Positions 8,699 through 15,719 of a stretch of 15,719 bases of DNA are shown in pieces (position 1 is the first letter of the stretch; every line of letters starts with the position of its first letter). The translations under genes and the position numbers were made by a program. The notes under the pieces were generated by a model. It did no database searches. It saw nothing but the letters and a program-made list of their open reading frames with translations, and had not been told where the DNA came from. This DNA is from an uncultured Solimonas sp. (GTDB lineage: Bacteria > Pseudomonadota > Gammaproteobacteria > Nevskiales > Nevskiaceae), in assembly GCA_946478985.1 (NCBI GenBank), contig CAMLDZ010000065.1, positions 1-15,719 of the forward strand, read 5' to 3'.

Positions 8699-10141
8699 TC
8701 AGACCTGCGTGCCGCCGATGGTGATCGCGTCCAGCTTCAGCGTCGGCTGGCCGACGCCGACCGGCACGCTCTGGCCGTCCTTGCCGCAGACGCCGACGCC
8801 GGTGTCGAGCTTGAGATCGTTGCCGACCATCGACACCCGCGACAGCGCTTCCGGGCCGTTGCCGATCAGCGTCGCGCCCTTCACCGGCCGGGTGATCCTG
8901 CCGTTCTCGATCAGGTAGGCCTCGGAGGCCGAGAACACGAAGTTGCCGGAGGTGATGTCGACCTGACCGCCGCCGAAGTTGACGGCGTACAGGCCCTTCT
9001 CGACCGAGGCGATGATGTCGCCCGGCTCGCTCTGGCCGGGCAGCATGTAGGTGTTGGTCATGCGCGGCATCGGCAGCATCGAGTAGCTTTCGCGGCGGCC
9101 ATTGCCGGTCGGCGCCACGCCCATCAGCCGTGCGTTGAGCTTGTCCTGCAGGTAGCCGCGCAGCACGCCGTTCTCGATCAGCGTGGTGCACTGCGTCGGC
9201 GTGCCTTCGTCGTCGACGCTCAGCGAACCGCGACGGTCCTGCAGGGTGCCGTCGTCGACGATGGTGCACAGCTGCGACACCACCTTCTCGCCGACGCGGC
9301 CGGAGAAAGCGGAGCTGCCCTTGCGGTTGAAGTCGCCTTCCAGGCCGTGGCCGACCGCCTCGTGCAGCAGCACGCCGGGCCAGCCCGGGCCGAGCACCAC
9401 CGGCAGCTGGCCGGCCGGGGCCGGTACCGCTTCCAGAAGGATCTGCGCCATCCGCACCGCCTCTTTGGCGTAGCGCTCCGGCATGTCGCCGGCAAAGACT
9501 TCCGAGTACACCGCGCGACCGCCGCCGCCGGCGTGCGCCTGCTCGCGGCGGCCGAGGTGCTCGATGATCACCGACACATCCATCCGCACCAGCGGCCGCA
9601 CGTCGGCGCTCCAGGTGCCGTCGCTGCAGGCGACCAGCACGGTCTCGTAGCTGCCGGACAGCGAGCACATGACATTGATGACGCGCGAGTCGGCGGCCCG
9701 CGCGGCCGCGTCGGCGCGGTGCAGCAGCTCCAGCTTCTTGTCGGTGGGCCAGCTGGCCAGCGGATCGACCGGCGCGTACAAGGGCTTGACCACGCGCGGC
9801 GCGAACGCCTGCACCGCGCCGACCTGACCCTGACGGACGATCGCGCCCGCCGTCTTCGCCGCATCGCGCAGCGCGCCGACGGCGATGTCGTCTGAATACG
9901 CCAGGCCCTGCTTGTCGCCGGCGACGGCGCGCACGCCGACGCCCTGCTCGACATGATGCGAGCCCGACTTGATCAGGCTGTCCTCCATCGACCAGGCCTC
10001 GGTCACCGCGTGCTGGAAATACAGATCGGCGGCATCGACGCCCGGCTTCATCAGCCGCGACAGCAGATCGGCGACGCCGCGTTCGTCGAGCTCGGCGGGA
10101 TCGAGGAAGGTTTGGCGGGCCAGCGCGAAGGAGTCGGTCAT
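8699..10141 (-). CDS. tldD: Metalloprotease TldD
   Basis: This 480-residue cytosolic subunit of the TldD/TldE (PmbA) protease degrades unfolded peptides. In other bacteria the complex also matures microcin B17 and helps remove the CcdA antitoxin. The zinc site is H260-E-A-V-G-H265 in [13 protein letters not shown], and the third ligand is probably C452 in [17 protein letters not shown]. The RRESY and PRMTNTYM stretches are characteristic. The start at 10141 gives an N-terminus aligned with E. coli TldD. An in-frame ATG at 10198 would put the terminator hairpin inside the coding region, so I rejected it. No clear Shine-Dalgarno sequence is present. The partner pmbA/tldE is not in this window. 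The gene heads a run of five minus-strand genes. Confidence 0.95.
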   Translation of the reverse strand: MTDSFALARQTFLDPAELDERGVADLLSRLMKPGVDAADLYFQHAVTEAWSMEDSLIKSGSHHVEQGVGVRAVAGDKQGLAYSDDIAVGALRDAAKTAGAIVRQGQVGAVQAFAPRVVKPLYAPVDPLASWPTDKKLELLHRADAAARAADSRVINVMCSLSGSYETVLVACSDGTWSADVRPLVRMDVSVIIEHLGRREQAHAGGGGRAVYSEVFAGDMPERYAKEAVRMAQILLEAVPAPAGQLPVVLGPGWPGVLLHEAVGHGLEGDFNRKGSSAFSGRVGEKVVSQLCTIVDDGTLQDRRGSLSVDDEGTPTQCTTLIENGVLRGYLQDKLNARLMGVAPTGNGRRESYSMLPMPRMTNTYMLPGQSEPGDIIASVEKGLYAVNFGGGQVDITSGNFVFSASEAYLIENGRITRPVKGATLIGNGPEALSRVSMVGNDLKLDTGVGVCGKDGQSVPVGVGQPTLKLDAITIGGTQV

Positions 10142-10158
10142 GTATGCAAGATGGGGAC

Positions 10159-10193
10159 AAAAAGAAGGCGCGCAAGCAGGCCTGCGCGCCTTC
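10159..10193 (-). terminator. Intrinsic terminator immediately upstream of tldD
   Basis: On the minus strand GAAGGCGCGCA (10193-10183) pairs perfectly with TGCGCGCCTTC (10174-10164) around an 8-nt loop and is followed at once by five T (10163-10159). That is a textbook rho-independent terminator for transcripts from yhdP-nit. It ends only about 17 nt before the tldD ATG, leaving no room for an ordinary downstream promoter, so it may act as an attenuator or be leaky. It has no T-run on the plus strand. Confidence 0.85.
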
Positions 10194-10402
10194 ACCATAC
10201 CCTGCCCGCCGCCGCGCGGATAGCCGCGCCTCGTGCGGTGGCCGCGGTCAGCGCAGGCCGGCTCGCCGCTACCGCGTCGTCATCGGCCACCGGGCGCGGA
10301 TGCCGCCGCCACGGCCGGCAGCGAGCGGGCGGCGCGCCGCGTGCAAGCGCCGCGCGCCCTGCGGGACGCTGCCCGGCACGGCCGTATGGCCGCCCCGGGC
10401 AC
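10194..10402. other. GC-rich non-coding spacer with hairpins, between nit and tldD
   Basis: No convincing gene is present. Beyond the terminator, a 6-bp hairpin GCGCGG-atag-CCGCGC lies at 10214-10229. A longer one is at 10370-10401: TGCCCGG/CCGGGCA encloses CGGCC-gtat-GGCCG with a 2x2 internal loop. It starts right after the nit stop codon. Further GC-rich inverted sequence lies between them (around 10331-10360). Open frames crossing the region have no family resemblance. It is probably the 3' untranslated region of the nit transcript. Confidence 0.5.
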
Positions 10403-11242
10403 CTAGAAATGAGTACTGAGCCGCCGGTGCGAAAGCGCCGGGAAACTGCTGCGCAGCTCGGCCTGACGTGCCGCGTCGCGCCGTGCCAGCACCACCGCGG
10501 GGGCACCGTCGGCGCGGCTGAGCACCTCGCCCCAGGGCTCGACGATCAGGCTGTGGCCATACGTGGCCCGGCCGCCCGGGTGCGTGCCGCACTGGCCGGG
10601 CGCGATCACATAGGCCAGGTTCTCGACGGCGCGGGCGCGCAGCAGCAGTTCCCAGTGCGCCTCGCCGGTGCGCACCGTGAACGCCGACGGCACCACCAGC
10701 AGCTCGGCGCCGGCCTGCACCAGCGCGCGGTACAGCTCGGGAAAGCGCAGGTCGTAGCAGACCGACAGGCCGAGCCGGCCGACCGGGGTATCGACCACCC
10801 GCGGCGGCGCCAGTCCGGGGGCGATGCTGTTCGATTCGCGGTAGCGCTCGCCGTCGCTGCCCGGCACGTCGATGTCGAACAGGTGCAGCTTGTCGTAGCG
10901 CGCCACGCGCGCGCCGTCGCTGTCGTAGACGCAGCAGGCGGCGAACACGCGCTGCGGCTCGTGGCTGTCAGCAGCCGCCGCGATCGGCAGCGTGCCGGCG
11001 ACGATCCACAGGTCCAGCTCGCGCGCCAGCCGCGCCAGCCGATCCTGGATCGGGCCGCTGCCGTCGACCTCGGCGTGCGCCAGCTTGTCGCGGTCGCGGG
11101 CGCCCATGAAGGCGAAGTTCTCCGGCAGCACCGCCAACCGCGCGCCGTCGGCGGCCGCCTCGCGCAGCAGCGCGGCGGCGGCCTCGAGATTGGCCTCGAC
11201 CTCGGCACCGCTGTTCATCTGGATCGCCGCGAACGTGCTCAT
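10403..11242 (-). CDS. nit: Carbon-nitrogen hydrolase, Nit1/YbeM-like (deaminated glutathione amidase)
   Basis: This 279-residue member of the nitrilase superfamily would hydrolyse an amide. The Nit1/YbeM branch cleaves deaminated glutathione, a by-product of transaminases, so it acts as a repair enzyme. The catalytic triad is E41 (LPENFAF), K118 (YDKLHLFD) and C162 ([13 protein letters not shown]). The stretch LFDIDVPG and the loop [18 protein letters not shown] are typical of the Nit1/2 group. The start codon overlaps the yhdP stop in ATGA (11239-11242), which means translational coupling. The same yhdP-nit-tldD order occurs in Pseudomonas. Family assignment is firm. The exact substrate is inferred from family resemblance, and omega-amidase (Nit2) is an alternative. 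Confidence 0.9.
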   Translation of the reverse strand: MSTFAAIQMNSGAEVEANLEAAAALLREAAADGARLAVLPENFAFMGARDRDKLAHAEVDGSGPIQDRLARLARELDLWIVAGTLPIAAAADSHEPQRVFAACCVYDSDGARVARYDKLHLFDIDVPGSDGERYRESNSIAPGLAPPRVVDTPVGRLGLSVCYDLRFPELYRALVQAGAELLVVPSAFTVRTGEAHWELLLRARAVENLAYVIAPGQCGTHPGGRATYGHSLIVEPWGEVLSRADGAPAVVLARRDAARQAELRSSFPALSHRRLSTHF

Positions 11243-14200
11243 CGTTTCTTCTCCGGTGCGGGCTGCCTGGGTGCGCTGCGCGCCTCGACGCGCTCGACCT
11301 TGGGATTGTCCCAGCTGCCGGACACCGCGTAGGTGAGCTGCGTGAGCTGGTCGAGCGGGCGGTCGAACACCTCCTGCGCGAGCAGCACCAGCGCGCCGAT
11401 CGCCGGGCCGCCGAGCACGGTCGCGCCGATCGTCAGGCCCGACGATACGCCGGGATAGACGGTCACGCGCTGGTCGTAGTCGCGCGCCGCCAGGCCGATG
11501 CGGCCGCGCAGCTCCATGCGCAGCGACGGACTCCTGACCTCCAGATCGTCGGTCACCGCGGCGCCGCCGCCGAGATCGAAATGGCCGCGCACGCTGTCGA
11601 AGCCCAGGCCCTCGTCGACGACATCGCTGAAGTTCAGCGTCAGCCGCCGCGGCAGCGCGTAGAAATTGATCAGGCCCAGCACGCGGCTGGCGCCCGGCTT
11701 GACCGCGCGCAGCTGGCCGTCCTGGGCATCCAGATCGACGCGGCCGGAGGCGACCTGCCAGACCAGGCCGGTCGGCGACGGCGCCCACTTGAGCTCGCCA
11801 TGCGATTCGAACTTCTGCGCGCCGAGATTGGGCGCGTAGTCGAGCGCCTTGAGCACCGCCTCGAAATCGCGGCTTCTGAGCTGGTAGCGCAACTCCGCCG
11901 ACGAGCGCCCGTCGAGACGCCGCCAGGCGCCGCTGGCAGTGAAGTCGACGATGCCGCCGCCGACCGTCAGTTGCTCGATTTTCTGGCCGCCGTTGATGCG
12001 CGCACTGCGCAGCTCCAGGCGGCCGAGATCGGCGTTGTTGCCGCTGATGCGGTTGGCGATGATGTCGAACTCCGGCCAGCTCGCCGGGTTCAGCGGCGGC
12101 TCGCGCAGTTCCTGCGCGGCGGCGGCGGCTTCGGCCGAGGCATCGGGCAGCTCGCCGGGCGGCGCCTTGGGTATCGAGCTGACATGGTCGAGCCGTGCCT
12201 GCAGCCGGCCCGGGGCCGGGCCGCTGAAATCGAGCGTGCCGCCGGCACCCTCGCCGCTGAGGTCGACGTGCCAGCCATTGCTGCGCGGCTGGTAGCGCAA
12301 CCGCGTGGCGCCGATCAGCTGGTGCCGCCAGCGCAGGTGCTCGGCCTCCAGATCGACGCTGTCGATGCGCAAGCCGCCGTTGCCGGCCGCGGTGCCGCCG
12401 CTCTGGCCGCTGAGCAGGCCGATCCACGCGGCGATATCGAGCGTGTCGGCATGCCCGTCGACCAGATAGCTGCCGCGCACCGCGCGTGGCGCAGCGCCGA
12501 CGCCGAAGCGCGCGTGCAAGCCCTGCAGCTGCAGGCCGCCGTTGCCGGCGGCGGCGCTGTCGGCCGGCTTGTCGGCTGCTGCAAAGGCCAGATCGGCGCC
12601 GAGACGCTGCGCATAGGTGAGGTCCACGCGCAGCGGCGCCGCCGCGTCGTTGCCGATGCGCACGCCGATCGGCGCGGCGGCCTCGGCGCTCTTGCCCAGC
12701 GGCTCCGGCAGATCCACCGCGGTGCCGCGCAGATCGCTGGACAGCATCAGCGCGCTGCCCTGGTCCTGGATCGGCAGCTCGGCGCGCCAGCGCGATTCGC
12801 CCTGCATCGCCGCGCGCACCACCGCCGGAATGAACTGGCTGGCGCCGACGCCGTCGGCGTTCGGCGCGAACGGGAAGTCGGCGACGATGACGCCGTGCGT
12901 GCCGGCGCGCGGGACGATGCGCACCGCCAGCGGCAGATCCTCGAAGCGCGCGCTGATCGAATCGCCGCTGACGCCCTGTGTGTCGAAGTGGATCTCGCCG
13001 AAGATGCCGCCGATCGGCTGTTCGAGCTTGCTGTAGAACATCTGCACGTCGCTGAGCGCGATGCTGCCGTCGACGCCGGTGTCGTGGAGGTGATGCACCG
13101 GCAAGTCCAGGCGCAGATCCAGCTGTGCGTCGCCGGACGCGCGCGTCTGCTCCAGCAGCGCCGACAGCCGCTTGCGCAGCGGCGTCTGGTCCAGATAGTC
13201 GTAGAAGCGTGCGATGTCGCCGCTGGCGCTGGCCTCGATCTGCAGCAGGCCCTCGTTGAAGTCGTCGAAACGCGCGCTCGCGCGATCGATCTTGGCGCCG
13301 CCGATGCGCGCGCTCTGCGCGTCGATCTTCAAGCCGTTGCCGGCGAAGCGCAGGTGCGCGGCGGCGTTGTCGATCGCCGGCCAGTCCGGCGCGAACGCCA
13401 GGTTGACGCCGGCGGCGTCGAGGTCGAGCTGCCAGTTGCCGGTGGGGCGCTTGTGGAATGGAAAGTCGGTGATCGGCCCGTGGATCGCCAGCTGGCCACG
13501 CGTGACGCGGCCGCGGACCAGCGCGCGCGTCAGCCAGTCGTGCAGCGGCTGCGGCCAGTGCGTCGGAATGTACGGCTTGATGGCATTGACGTCGTCGCCG
13601 GTAAAGCGTGCCTGCAGGTCGACCAGCGGCGGCCGGTCGCGGTCGTCGTAGACATCGATGCCCAGTTTGCCGCTGCCCTGTGTGCTGGCGATCTTCCAGC
13701 CGAACTCCGGCACGCTGATGCGCCAGCTGTCGGCGGTGCGGCGCCACTGCGCCTGCAGGCGCAGGGCATCGAACGCCGCCGGCTGGGCCAGCGCCGACGG
13801 CAGCATCAGCTGAAACGGCACATCGCCGACGCGCAGCTCGCCGCCGCTCTCGGTCGCCGACAACTCGCCGGACAGCTGCGCGAAGCCCAGGTGCGCATCG
13901 GCTGCCAGCGCCAGCTGTTCGAGCCGGGCGGTGGCCGAGAAACGCGGCGCGGCGTCGCCGTTGCGGCGCAGCCGCACGACCAGGTTGCGCAGCCCGCCGG
14001 ACGCGCGCGCCAGCGGCGTGAGCGCCGCCGGTGCCTGGCGCCAGATGCCGAGCCAGGGCGCGAGCCGGCCCAGCCGCAGCTCGTCGGCATCGACGTCCAG
14101 TTCCTGGCTGCTGCCGTTGCGGCGCCAGTGCAGCTGGCCGCGCGCCTGGCGCTCGCCGCCGATGCTCAGCTCGGCCAGCTCGATCGCCCACCCCTGGGCT

Positions 14201-15123
14201 TCGCCGCGCAAGGCGGCGCGCAGCCGCGCGCTGGCGGCGCGCTCGGCCTTGCCGCCGCGCGCCAGCAGCAGGGCATCGGACTCGAACTCGAGTTCGGCGC
14301 TGCGCAGGGCGCCGGCCTCGACGCGGCCGGCGACCGCCAGATCGACGTTCTCGGCGCCGATCTGCACGCCCGCCTGCAGCAATGGCGCGAGCCAGCCCTG
14401 CGGGCGCAGGCTGGCGAACTCCAGCTCGAAATCGCCGCGCCAGCCGGCCGGCTCGGCCAGGCGGCCGTCGAAGTCGCCGGAGACCTCGACCGTACTGCCG
14501 TGCGTGACCGGCAGCAGCAGCCGGCCGTCGAATTCGAAGTCGTCGTCGCTCTGGTCGACATCCAGCGTTGCCACGCGCAGCTGCCGCGGCAGGCCCGCGA
14601 AGCGCGCGCTGCCACCGGGCGCGCTGCGGATCTCGATGGTGCAGTTGCGCAGGCGCAAGTGGCGAAAGCGGGCGAGATCCCGGGACCAGTCCTGGCGGGA
14701 GGTTGCCGGATCAGCCGGCGTGAAGCCGGCGATGCTCCACTTGCCGGCCGCGTCCTGCTCGACCAGCAAGGACACGCCGGCAAGCTCCAGGCGATCCGGA
14801 AAGACATCGCCGGTCAGCAGGCGGAAAACGCTGAAGCCCAGGCTCAGCCGGTCCAGCGACAGGCTCTCGTTGCCGTCTTCGGAGAACAGGGTGATGTCGT
14901 CGAGATCCAGCCGCGGCTCGATGCCGCGCCAGCCCAGGTTGACGCCGCCGATCTGCACCGGCCGGTTGGCGACGCGGGTGATCCACGCCGACAGATCGGC
15001 GCGATAGCTCGGCAAGGTCAGCACCGCCAGCTGGAACAGGCCGCTGATGACCGCGCCGAGAATGATCACGGCAGCCAGAAGGGAGACCGCCCGGGTCCAC
15101 CAGCGGCGTTTCACACGTTCCAT
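11239..15123 (-). CDS. yhdP: YhdP family AsmA-like envelope protein (phospholipid transport)
   Basis: This 1294-residue protein is anchored in the inner membrane by one helix (about residues 12-34, AVSLLAAVIILGAVISGLFQ) after a basic start (MERVKRRWW). The rest should span the periplasm as a long beta-rich groove. With TamB and YdbH, E. coli YhdP moves phospholipids between the two membranes. The early region (NLGWRGIEPRLDLDDITLF) and the C-terminal AsmA-like domain (about 1120-1280: LGLINFYALPRRLTLNFSDV, GLGFDSVRG, ARDYDQRVTVYPGV) are diagnostic. The length is close to that of E. coli YhdP. The ribosome binding site is weak (GGA about 7 nt before the ATG). It follows rng by 127 bp and overlaps nit by 4 bp. 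Confidence 0.95.
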   Translation of the reverse strand: MERVKRRWWTRAVSLLAAVIILGAVISGLFQLAVLTLPSYRADLSAWITRVANRPVQIGGVNLGWRGIEPRLDLDDITLFSEDGNESLSLDRLSLGFSVFRLLTGDVFPDRLELAGVSLLVEQDAAGKWSIAGFTPADPATSRQDWSRDLARFRHLRLRNCTIEIRSAPGGSARFAGLPRQLRVATLDVDQSDDDFEFDGRLLLPVTHGSTVEVSGDFDGRLAEPAGWRGDFELEFASLRPQGWLAPLLQAGVQIGAENVDLAVAGRVEAGALRSAELEFESDALLLARGGKAERAASARLRAALRGEAQGWAIELAELSIGGERQARGQLHWRRNGSSQELDVDADELRLGRLAPWLGIWRQAPAALTPLARASGGLRNLVVRLRRNGDAAPRFSATARLEQLALAADAHLGFAQLSGELSATESGGELRVGDVPFQLMLPSALAQPAAFDALRLQAQWRRTADSWRISVPEFGWKIASTQGSGKLGIDVYDDRDRPPLVDLQARFTGDDVNAIKPYIPTHWPQPLHDWLTRALVRGRVTRGQLAIHGPITDFPFHKRPTGNWQLDLDAAGVNLAFAPDWPAIDNAAAHLRFAGNGLKIDAQSARIGGAKIDRASARFDDFNEGLLQIEASASGDIARFYDYLDQTPLRKRLSALLEQTRASGDAQLDLRLDLPVHHLHDTGVDGSIALSDVQMFYSKLEQPIGGIFGEIHFDTQGVSGDSISARFEDLPLAVRIVPRAGTHGVIVADFPFAPNADGVGASQFIPAVVRAAMQGESRWRAELPIQDQGSALMLSSDLRGTAVDLPEPLGKSAEAAAPIGVRIGNDAAAPLRVDLTYAQRLGADLAFAAADKPADSAAAGNGGLQLQGLHARFGVGAAPRAVRGSYLVDGHADTLDIAAWIGLLSGQSGGTAAGNGGLRIDSVDLEAEHLRWRHQLIGATRLRYQPRSNGWHVDLSGEGAGGTLDFSGPAPGRLQARLDHVSSIPKAPPGELPDASAEAAAAAQELREPPLNPASWPEFDIIANRISGNNADLGRLELRSARINGGQKIEQLTVGGGIVDFTASGAWRRLDGRSSAELRYQLRSRDFEAVLKALDYAPNLGAQKFESHGELKWAPSPTGLVWQVASGRVDLDAQDGQLRAVKPGASRVLGLINFYALPRRLTLNFSDVVDEGLGFDSVRGHFDLGGGAAVTDDLEVRSPSLRMELRGRIGLAARDYDQRVTVYPGVSSGLTIGATVLGGPAIGALVLLAQEVFDRPLDQLTQLTYAVSGSWDNPKVERVEARSAPRQPAPEKKR

Positions 15124-15250
15124 GAGCGATCCGACAGCGGCGGGGCGAGTCTTGCGGCAAAACGGCGGCTATTGTCGCGTGACTCGCCGCACAGGGCTAC
15201 TGCAACGGCTGAACGCCGGATGAGCTGCATCACGCTTCGAGGCGCAGCGC
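15124..15250. other. Intergenic gap between rng and yhdP
   Basis: These 127 bp separate two genes read in the same direction. On the minus strand GACAAT resembles a -10 box, but no matching -35 is found at the right distance. No terminator hairpin with a T-run follows rng, so yhdP is probably transcribed by read-through from rng. Confidence 0.4.
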
Positions 15251-15719
15251 CTACAGCGGCACGACGTCGAAGTTTTCCTGGGCGTACTCGGCCTCGCCCT
15301 GCAGACGGATCGGCCGGTTGAGATGCGCCTCCAGCGCGGCCAGGCCCAGCGATTGCTCGTCGACCAGCTTCTGCACCACGTGCGGCGCCGCCAGCACCAG
15401 GAAGCCCTTGGCCTCGAACTGCCGCGCCGCGCGCTGCACCTCGCGGGCGATCTCGTGGCAGACCGTCTCGACGGTCTTGATGGTGCCGCGGCCGCTGCAG
15501 GCCGGACAGGGCTCGCAGAGAATGTGGCCAAGCGACTCGCGGGTGCGCTTGCGCGTCATCTCGATCAGCCCCAGCGGCGAGAACGGATGCACCTGCGAAC
15601 GCGCGTGATCGCCGGCCAGCGCCCGCTCCAGCGCGCGCAGCACCTGCGCACGGTGGTCCTCGGAGACCATGTCGATGAAGTCGATGATGATGATGCCGCC
15701 GAGGTTGCGCAGGCGCAGC
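15251..15719 (-). CDS. rng: Ribonuclease G, C-terminal part (runs off the window)
   Basis: Only the last 155 codons are present, and the 5' end lies beyond base 15719. RNase G cuts single-stranded RNA and matures the 5' end of 16S rRNA. The visible part begins LRLRNLGG followed by IIIIDFIDM, which holds the first catalytic Asp of the RNase E/G family. It continues through the second catalytic Asp region (GDHARSQ), LGLIEMTRKR, and the zinc-link cysteines CEPCPACSGRG that join the subunits. The tail after this (KTVETVCHEIAREVQRAARQ...) is short, as in RNase G and unlike the long scaffold tail of RNase E. The order rng-yhdP-(nit)-tldD is the usual gammaproteobacterial one. Confidence 0.95.
   Translation of the reverse strand, partial: LRLRNLGGIIIIDFIDMVSEDHRAQVLRALERALAGDHARSQVHPFSPLGLIEMTRKRTRESLGHILCEPCPACSGRGTIKTVETVCHEIAREVQRAARQFEAKGFLVLAAPHVVQKLVDEQSLGLAALEAHLNRPIRLQGEAEYAQENFDVVPL

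Noticed and set aside
10142..10198. Upstream start for tldD at 10198
   Set aside because: The extra 19 residues are encoded by the terminator hairpin and do not resemble TldD. E. coli TldD aligns with a start at 10141.
11243..14191. Minus-strand frame open for nearly 3 kb upstream of, and in frame with, nit
   Set aside because: It overlaps yhdP in another frame and has low-complexity Arg/Ala content. The ATGA overlap gives the proper nit start at 11242.
11581..15321. A 1246-codon open frame on the plus strand, antisense to yhdP
   Set aside because: Its translation is rich in Arg, Ala, Gln and Gly with no family motifs. Strong third-position GC bias in yhdP removes stops from the opposite frame, which explains its length.

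Overview
This window is a very GC-rich stretch of bacterial chromosome made mostly of housekeeping genes. Two neighbourhoods known from gammaproteobacteria, rng-yhdP-nit-tldD and coaD-ferredoxin-ggt (the latter as in Pseudomonas), point to a high-GC gammaproteobacterium. A Xanthomonadales or Nevskiales relative is plausible, but that placement is inference. I see no rRNA, tRNA, CRISPR array, transposase, phage or plasmid gene.

Left part (1-5452). A minus-strand sigma-54 activator-type regulator (99-1505) is divergent from xthA (1652-2419), which encodes an exonuclease III/AP endonuclease. Next is an HD-superfamily protein whose metal-site spacing resembles cyclic-nucleotide phosphodiesterases (2524-3474). 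An apparent two-gene stress operon follows: an Old Yellow Enzyme flavoprotein (3672-4745) and a YfcG-like glutathione-dependent oxidoreductase (4763-5452). Its promoter region carries two GTTAC...GTAAC inverted repeats 26 bp apart, one lying between the -35 and -10 elements. This looks like control by a TetR-type repressor that is not encoded here.

Middle (5453-10141). A REP-like palindrome separates the operon from a convergent minus-strand run. In transcription order the run is tldD, rsmD (16S rRNA methyltransferase), coaD (phosphopantetheine adenylyltransferase), a 2[4Fe-4S] ferredoxin of the YfhL/Alvin type, and ggt (exported gamma-glutamyltransferase). tldD sits only 13 bp before rsmD, which joins two clusters that are usually separate.

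Right part (10142-15719). A 261-bp non-coding spacer holds several hairpins and a strong intrinsic terminator ending about 17 nt before the tldD start codon. Beyond it lie nit (Nit1/YbeM-like amidase) and yhdP (1294-residue AsmA-like envelope protein), joined by an ATGA overlap, and then the 3' part of rng (RNase G), which runs off the window.

Three genes relate to glutathione: yfcG (thiol-disulfide chemistry), ggt (glutathione hydrolysis) and nit (repair of deaminated glutathione). They are in different transcription units, so this may be chance. I found no convincing new multi-gene system. The best leads are the tandem operators before the OYE-yfcG pair, the terminator in the tldD leader, the PDE-like HD protein and the degenerate-receiver regulator.
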